DNA of 64,000 nucleotides, taken from NCBI GenBank assembly GCA_030490835.1, contig CM059973.1, positions 64,360,008 to 64,424,007 on the forward strand, read 5' to 3'. The stretch comes from Annona cherimola (lineage: Eukaryota; Streptophyta; Magnoliopsida; Magnoliales; Annonaceae). Shown here one piece after another: positions 58,151 through 64,000 of this stretch. The notes under the pieces were generated by a model, which saw only the letters and a list, made by a program, of their open reading frames with translations, did not search any database and was not told the origin of the DNA. Each line of letters starts with the position of its first letter. The stretch's first letter is position 1. The position numbers were made by a program, and so were the translations under genes.

Positions 58151-59249
58151 TGTAGCTTAAGCATTTTACAATATATTATACATGGAATATGACCATATAC
58201 GGCTGTGTCGAAGTTGTCACGACTTTGCCGTTTGCTGCGGGTTGAATAGCGCCTGTTGGATGGGGCAAAATGACTCTGTGCCATTCGATTGGGGTTGAAG
58301 CACAAATTTTCATAAAAGTTCTTCCAGCAGAAGGACGTAGCAAGCGGAAAGAGGAAATTTTACAAAAAAACACCTCCAGCAGGTAACGGTGGGATTTGTG
58401 GCAATTAATCTCAGCTGTTTAACAAATGCATCAGTATAAGAAGAGGGGGAGTAGGAGATGATTTCGTTGTTTGAAAAAAAAAAAAAGAGAGGAAGAAACG
58501 AAACAGAGCGACCGGCCGAAGAGGAAGAGGTAATTGAAGGTATGTCGCATATAACCATTTTTCAGTTAATCTCGTTCATTTCACAATATATGCAACTCAT
58601 TTTGATAGATCTAAACCATTCACAGTATTTCTAGCATGGCTAATTAGTTAACTGAGTATTATTGAAATGTTGGATGTTGAAATTTTACTTATTTCAATGA
58701 GAAGTATCAAATAAAGGATAGAAAATGTTATATGATAAAATAAACATACTTCTGGGCATAATCAGAGAATTTTGACCGTACAATAACAAGATAATCACAT
58801 GTTTAGCTTGCTTGCAAAATTTCAACATGATCAGACTTATAGATTTTTAGATATAGTAATTTTTATGAAAATTTAGAGTAGTAAATATGTATTTTAAGGA
58901 TAAAATACAAAAAAATAATTACAGGAAAATACAGATGCAAAAATAATAATCCGACTCATTACAAACATTATTTGAGATATTTTACAATATATATGATGAA
59001 TTAATTCTGTTAGAAATTAGTTTACATAGCTATTGGAAGTGATATTTAATTTTAACCCTTTATTAAACCTTTTATGTCAAATCTGATGATAAAGATGTAA
59101 TTTTGAGAATTTGACCGTCCAGATTATAAAACATGATTTTATGAATTTAACCCTAAAATTTAAGATCAAACAGACATTTATATTAAGAAATATAAGTTAT
59201 TGTATTCAGAGAATACGGACCGTTGAAATAAATAAATAAATAAATAACA
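58151..59249. other. Mixed intergenic DNA, possible leader sequence
   Basis: A GC-richer block (58196-58550) with a purine-rich end (GAGGAAGAAACGAAACAGAG, then GAAGAGGAAGAGG followed by TAATTG) could be a gene leader, but no frame or exon is convincing. The rest is AT-rich. Confidence 0.3.
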
Positions 59250-60845
59250 GAAGCTTCTGGACTGGTGGGCTAAGCCCATCTAGATGAGCCCAGTGAACCA
59301 AGAAGATAAAGCTCAAGTTTAAGCCCACAGAAACTAAAGCCTACAGAAACAAAGCCGAGCCTACATAAGCAACCAGGCCAAACTTCCAAGTAAAGGACCC
59401 AACCTACCTATGCCGACCTAGCACAGGTTTGGCCCACTGGAAACAGCCCACCGCGCGGCCAACTGCTAGCGCCGGCGCAGGCAACCAATCGGCCGACTGG
59501 CGGGGAAAAATAAAAATTCAAAATAAATACAGAAAAATTTGAAAAAATACAGAAAATTTTGAAAAAATACAGAAAATTTTGAAAAAATACAGAAAATTAT
59601 GAAAAATACTCGGAAAATTAAATTTAATATTTAAAATCTTAAATGAGTTTAAACGTATAATTTTTATAAGAAATGAAATTATTTAAAGGTGTGATGCTAT
59701 AAAAATAAATAAATAAATTACAAAAATATGAAAAATTTAAAGTAAGTATTTAAAGAAGTATGAGTCCAAATTTATTTTTATATCTAAGAAATAAAGTTGT
59801 TAAAAGTGAAATAATATAAGAATAAATAGGAGAAAATAGAATTTTAACCGATTAATATTATGAGAAATTTGGGAAAGTCATAAATGAAAATTTAAATAAT
59901 ATTTATGAAAATCAGAGTGAAATAATGAACATATTATGATAAAAATTAGACAAAGAGACTTGAGGCTATTACAAGAAATTGAAAAAAAGGAGTTTTGAAG
60001 TCTGCTTAAAGGTAAGTAAACTTTTACCAAAACATGACTTTGAAAATATTATGTGAATATTGTGATTTGCTATGAAATGTGATTTTTTATTTAACTTGAA
60101 ATTTTCTTTCAAGTTGGTTTATTCAAATATGAGCATTATTATTTCAAAATTATGTTAAATAGTGAATTTAAGTGGTGCATTAATCACAGTACATGAGCAT
60201 GATGCATATTGCATATTGAGTTTGCCGCCAAGGAGTAAAGTAGTATGATAGTACCTGGGTAGCGACCTCATGATTACTAAAGAAGATGAATTAGCTCACG
60301 AATGTGTAACACGACTGCACGCGAGCACAAGTAGATGACAATACCCACAGTGTGAATGCATGATTTAAAATTAACATATGTGTGCACATGTATCAAGATA
60401 TTTTTATTAATTAGAGTTTTTTATGCATAAAAGACAATATAGATGTTGTGTTTGTTTTTAAAAAATAAAGTAATTGCAAAATGAATTTTGTAAAAAAAAT
60501 ATTTTTACTTACTGAGCTTTCAGCTCACACAGTTTTATTTTTTAGTGAAAACACAGGGATACAATGATAAATTAAAGCCTTCATCAACATAAGAAAAAGA
60601 CAAAAATAGCATAGCAAAGGACAATGAAGTTTAGATTTTTATTGAAATTATCTTATAATGCTTACTTGTTTTGATTATAGACACTGAATATGTATAATAA
60701 CTCCATAATGAGCAAACTTGAGATGTAATAGTTAAAAGTTTTATGATTTTGCATCTTGGTATCTATTTCTATCTTGGGAGATTTTATTCTCAGCTTGAAC
60801 ATAGTAAACTTTATTCGTGACACCTCAAAAAAGTGGGGTGTTACA
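59250..60845 (+). mobile_element. LTR-like remnant ending GGGGTGTTACA
   Basis: It has several features of plant LTRs: a GC-rich block with repeated AGCCCA words (59265-59490), a short tandem array of about 19 bp (GAAAAAATACAGAAAATTTT, about 59527-59608), the palindrome ACTGAGCTTTCAGCTCA near 60515, and the end GGGGTGTTACA at 60845. The 5' end was not found. It belongs to the same general type as the solo LTR at 22454-38433. Confidence 0.45.
59527..59608. repeat. Tandem array of about 19-bp units
   Basis: Four near-identical copies of a GAAAAAATACAGAAAATTT(T) unit lie end to end inside the LTR-like remnant. Confidence 0.85.
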
Positions 60846-61373
60846 AAAAGCGAATGTGGATGTAAGATATCAATCAGAAGGAAATTGCCAAGGCTTTAGA
60901 GCAATCATGCAGCACTGGAATGGGAATTTTGTTTGGGCCAGGTGTGAGAATAGGCCTAGTACCATGACTGTGCTTGAGATGGAAGCTATTACATTATTAA
61001 AGGGAATGAGGTGGTGCATTGATGCGGGTGTCCACAGAGCTATTTTTGAATCGAACTCTTTAGCCCTGATCAACCTACTCAATAGTGTGGGGGATACTCA
61101 GTCTGGGCTAAAACATATTATTGGAAAAATTCTGCATACATCAGCCTGTTTTGAACAAACCATGTTCAACCATGTTTGAAGAATAGGAAATCAAACTTCC
61201 AATACTATTGTAAATTTGGCTTTTTTGTATAGTGGAGAAACTAGAATATGGTGGGGAAACCCCTCCCCCAAGATGTATATATGACTTTCTATGTATCCAA
61301 CCGAGTTGCCTATTCCGCCTCCTCTTGCGTAGAGTGAGGTGGCAGGACAACTGGTGGGCCTACCCTAAAAAAA
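60846..61373 (+). pseudogene. LINE 3' end: RNase H (RVT_3) fragment
   Basis: A frame from about 60852 reads as an RVT_3 RNase H: KANVDVRYQSEG, AIMQHWNGNFVWARC, LEMEAITLLKGMRW and IFESNSLALINLL. Then a TGA (61178-61180) stands where HV-R-RIGN is expected, and the frame continues to ETRIWWGNPSPKMYI. A 3' UTR and short A run (61366-61373) follow. The Asp normally in ESDS is Asn. The sequence differs from the other three LINEs, so it is another subfamily. It is 5'-truncated exactly at the LTR remnant's end. Confidence 0.65.
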
Positions 61374-61505
61374 ACATAAACAGAAAGAACTTAACTGTTG
61401 GGGGACACTCCCACTTATGAGGCTTCTTCCAATCACAACAATTCTTCCAATCACAACGAAAATATCTACAAACATTCCTAGCCAATTGCAACTTGTAGTA
61501 CTTAT

Positions 61506-61787
61506 AAGGCGTGTTTGACATTTGATAAAATTTTTGAAAAAGATTTAAGACAAAAAATTTTAAAATGGGAGAAGACATATGATATGATAGAGGTAATGAT
61601 AATAATTAAATAGAATAAAGTTAAAATAGATGAGATAGTTGTATAAATAATTATAGAGAAATAATCGAAAAGTAGGATAATTATATAGGAAGAAGTAAAA
61701 ATGATTAAAAATAAAATATGGAGAGCAAAATTTTTTATTAAAATGTTTTAAATTTACAACTTTTTTTGATTGTCAAACACACCCATA
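61506..61787. mobile_element. hAT-like MITE, family B
   Basis: The ends are GGCGTGTTTGACA and TGTCAAACACACCC. Inside it shares TAAAGTTAAAATAGATGAGA and GATTAAAAATAAAATATGG words with the other copies. Confidence 0.6.
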
Positions 61788-62087
61788 AAAATAATAATAT
61801 ACGAGAATTTGTTTAATAAGAACATTAAGATAGAAAGAAGTCAAGCTTACCTGATTCCTCCTCCTCGATGATCACCGGAAATGTTTAATTTATTCTTTGT
61901 TGCTCTTCAACTAGAAAAGAAAACTACAAGAAAAGAAAACTAAGCAATCATAAATATAGTAAGGAATTTTAAGGAATTTTTAAAAAACTTCATATTTGAC
62001 TGCACAGGTATGTTTCTTGATAGTCTATAACCTATTCATATGGTCAACAAAAATATATATAAACATAATGTCCAAGGTTTTTTTATT
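61788..62087. other. AT-rich spacer between two MITEs
   Basis: Nothing recognised. Confidence 0.4.
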
Positions 62088-62368
62088 TAGTATGTGTTTG
62101 AGAAATGATAAAATTTTTGTATGAAAGGTTTTTAAATTGGAAGAAAATAATGTGACATAATGTGGGTAATAATGAAGAGCAAAGAGAATAAAGTTAAAAC
62201 AAGTAGGTTAATTATGTGGGTAGTTGTGTAGAAGTGATTCAAAAGTATAATAGTTGCATATAAAAATGTAAAGAAATGATTAAAAAATATGATACTTATA
62301 GAAAGTAAAAAGTTTTAAATTTTAAAAATTTAACTTGACATTTTCTTGCCATTGCCAAACACGCCCTT
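62088..62368. mobile_element. hAT-like MITE, family B
   Basis: The ends are TAGTATGTGTTTGAGAAATG and CATTGCCAAACACGCCC. It shares the AATAAAGTTAAAACA and AGTTGTGTAGAAGTGATT words of the copy at 11986-12270, in the same orientation as that copy. Confidence 0.6.
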
Positions 62369-62404
62369 GGGCTGCTTCAATATCTTTCGTATTTTACCAG
62401 CCCA

Positions 62405-62435
62405 CTTCTATGCAACCGGGTTACATAGAAGCGGT
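62405..62435. repeat. Perfect-looking short hairpin
   Basis: CTTCTATGCAACC and GGTTACATAGAAG face each other with one mismatch and almost no loop. Similar CTATGTAAC...GGTTACAGAGAAG sequence lies at about 28270-28297 inside the CACTA element. Confidence 0.5.
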
Positions 62436-62440
62436 TTTAT

Positions 62441-63201
62441 GTAATCTCATCGATTTTTGAAATTTTAATGTTTGATGAAAAATTCAATGAATTCATTGTA
62501 TTTAACATTATTTCTTTAGCTATGAGACCATGTTTTATCAAAATCTCATATGTGCACTGGCCACATTTGTTCAAAAATTGGTACATTCATGTGAAAATTA
62601 GGAAAAAGTGTTAGATCCATTCACATATGTATTACAATGTAGCAATGCTTTATAGAATCATTTATCTATATATTTATGATATTTTAGATGGTTGAGATGT
62701 TGAAAATACTATTTAAAACTTAATATTTAATATTTAATTATTTTATTACGTTGATTTTACTTGTTTATAGATGGGACCCATATAAAATAATACTAGACAA
62801 ATGATAAGGTTTGCATATGTTTTATTTTTTGATAGGTATTCTTATATATTACATTTTCGCAATAGTTATCAAAATAAAGTCTAGAGAACATCCTACAATA
62901 TTCTACACACTGTTCTACGTACATCTTAAATTTTTCCTTACAAATTATCCACCAGTGGACGCTCCCACGCTCCCAGCAACAGCGGGACAACAGCAAAGAG
63001 AAACACGCCACTAATTAGGTGGAAAATGAAACGACTATTCTTACGATATTTATTAGTCAAGGGCGGCTGATATATTGCACATCAATCAAATTACTGTCCT
63101 TTCCTCATCAGAAAAAAAATATTGTCCTTTAACTTCTTGTGACTGAATCATTGCCGCTCTGCATCAAGATTACACATCAGTCAATATTCTTGTGATATTC
63201 A
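62441..63201. other. AT-rich intergenic DNA
   Basis: No gene or repeat boundary recognised. Short frames here have no recognisable content. Confidence 0.4.
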
Positions 63202-63495
63202 GTGACGTTTGGAAACACAACGAGTGGGAAACAGGTAGAGTGCGTTGGAGGTAGGCTGCAAGTACGGTTTTTCATTTCTTAATATTTTATTTTTTAAAAT
63301 CTTTATTCTTATATTCTAATTATTTTACATATTAGTTATCTCTAATAAATATATTTATTCCAATTATACTATTATCATTTTCTGTAATTACATGTTTCTC
63401 AAAATATTTTCTTTTATCATTTCACACAACCCTACTAAAATCTAACCTTCCCAAACGCCACAAACCTACTAAAATCTAACCTTCCCAAACGTCAC
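63202..63495. mobile_element. MITE with GTGACGTTTGG termini
   Basis: It begins GTGACGTTTGG and ends CCAAACGTCAC, a perfect 11-bp inverted pair 294 bp apart, with AT-rich non-coding DNA inside. The right end carries a direct duplication of about 32 bp (CCTACTAAAATCTAACCTTC, twice). The superfamily is uncertain; no clear TSD was seen. Confidence 0.55.
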
Positions 63496-64000
63496 CTCCA
63501 TTGGAAGGTAATTACCCAACATGAGAGGTCATTCACTCTCCAGACTCATATGGGCCCCACAAAGATACAAAAACAATTATTTTTTTATTTTGAAGGATAT
63601 TGACACGTCCTTAAACAAAAAGTTTAGTAAGAAATTTTAAAAATTAAAGAGTAATTTACAAATATAGTTTAGCGATAATTGCATATATACACATGTAATT
63701 TTACGAATTACAAATTGCTGTCCTTTTAACTTCTTGTTGATATTCCTCCTCCATTGGAAGATAATTACCCAATCAATGCACTGTAAATTAATTTAATAAC
63801 ATAATGTTGTCATATGTTGTCATCAAGACCAGTAAGGAGCAGGTTGAACATAGTGTGTTTCAAACATACAAGAATTTTGAATTGAAACTGTATCATCATT
63901 CCTACGACAACTTTTCAATTTTCAAGATAGTTTTTTTTTAAATTTTCAATACAACTTTACTCATTTCTAATACATATCATTACGTTCTTATCCCAAATAC
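63496..64000. other. AT-rich DNA with a short dispersed duplication
   Basis: CTCCATTGGAAG(G/A)TAATTACCCAA occurs at about 63496 and again at about 63751 in the same orientation. CTGTCCTTTTAACTTCTTG near 63719 resembles 63122-63141. No gene. Confidence 0.4.

Noticed and set aside
1..64000. A previously undescribed defence, toxin or biosynthetic system
   Set aside because: All recognisable proteins are transposon proteins of known families; no gene cluster outside them is supported.

Overview
The window looks like nuclear DNA of a flowering plant in a transposon-dense, AT-rich region. The evidence is the set of element families: plant L1-type LINEs whose ORF2 ends in an RNase H domain, a BED-finger hAT element, a CACTA element with transposase_21/DUF4218/DUF4216 and transposase_24 parts, Ty1/copia elements primed by initiator Met-tRNA, and several MITE families. 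I found no rRNA, tRNA, CRISPR or bacterial-type gene and no convincing intact host gene. The species is not identifiable from what I can see.

Layout. 1-890 is a reverse-strand LTR. 0.98-3.5 kb holds two MITEs, a short tandem repeat and a SINE-like unit. 4.70-10.70 kb is a near-complete LINE with a 12-13 bp target-site duplication (TSD). 11.5-12.8 kb holds MITEs. 13.85-18.54 kb is a complete hAT element with an intact transposase frame, matching TIRs and a perfect 8-bp TSD. 18.80-40.17 kb is one old copia element (TSD GTTAT). Its gag is split by a long solo LTR (22.45-38.43 kb, TSD TTAAG), which is itself split by an 11.8-kb CACTA element (24.06-35.88 kb, TSD GAA). The CACTA carries a degraded TNPA-like gene on the minus strand and a degraded TNPD-like gene on the plus strand, plus a piece of a related LTR and a MITE fragment.

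40.5-42.5 kb is a 5'-truncated LINE on the minus strand. 42.7-43.2 kb is a 142/167-bp tandem repeat next to possible exon remnants of a host gene. 45.51-50.69 kb is a full-length but inactivated copia element on the minus strand (TSD CATAA). 52.0-52.8 kb is a MITE containing a second, Mutator-like MITE (10-bp TSD). 53.01-57.42 kb is another broken LINE on the minus strand (15-bp TSD). 57.9-64 kb holds MITEs, an LTR remnant joined to a LINE 3' fragment, and AT-rich DNA.

Function. Almost all coding potential belongs to mobile elements. The hAT transposase (from the ATG at 15629) is the only long frame that looks undamaged. The LINE at 4.7-10.7 kb has an intact ORF1 and an ORF2 broken by one in-frame TGA, plus a substitution of the predicted endonuclease active-site glutamate. 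Several broken elements carry stops where a conserved tryptophan (TGG) is expected, consistent with cytosine deamination of methylated, silenced DNA. Boundaries given with TSDs were read directly from the sequence. Family names come from recognised protein motifs and were not checked against any database.
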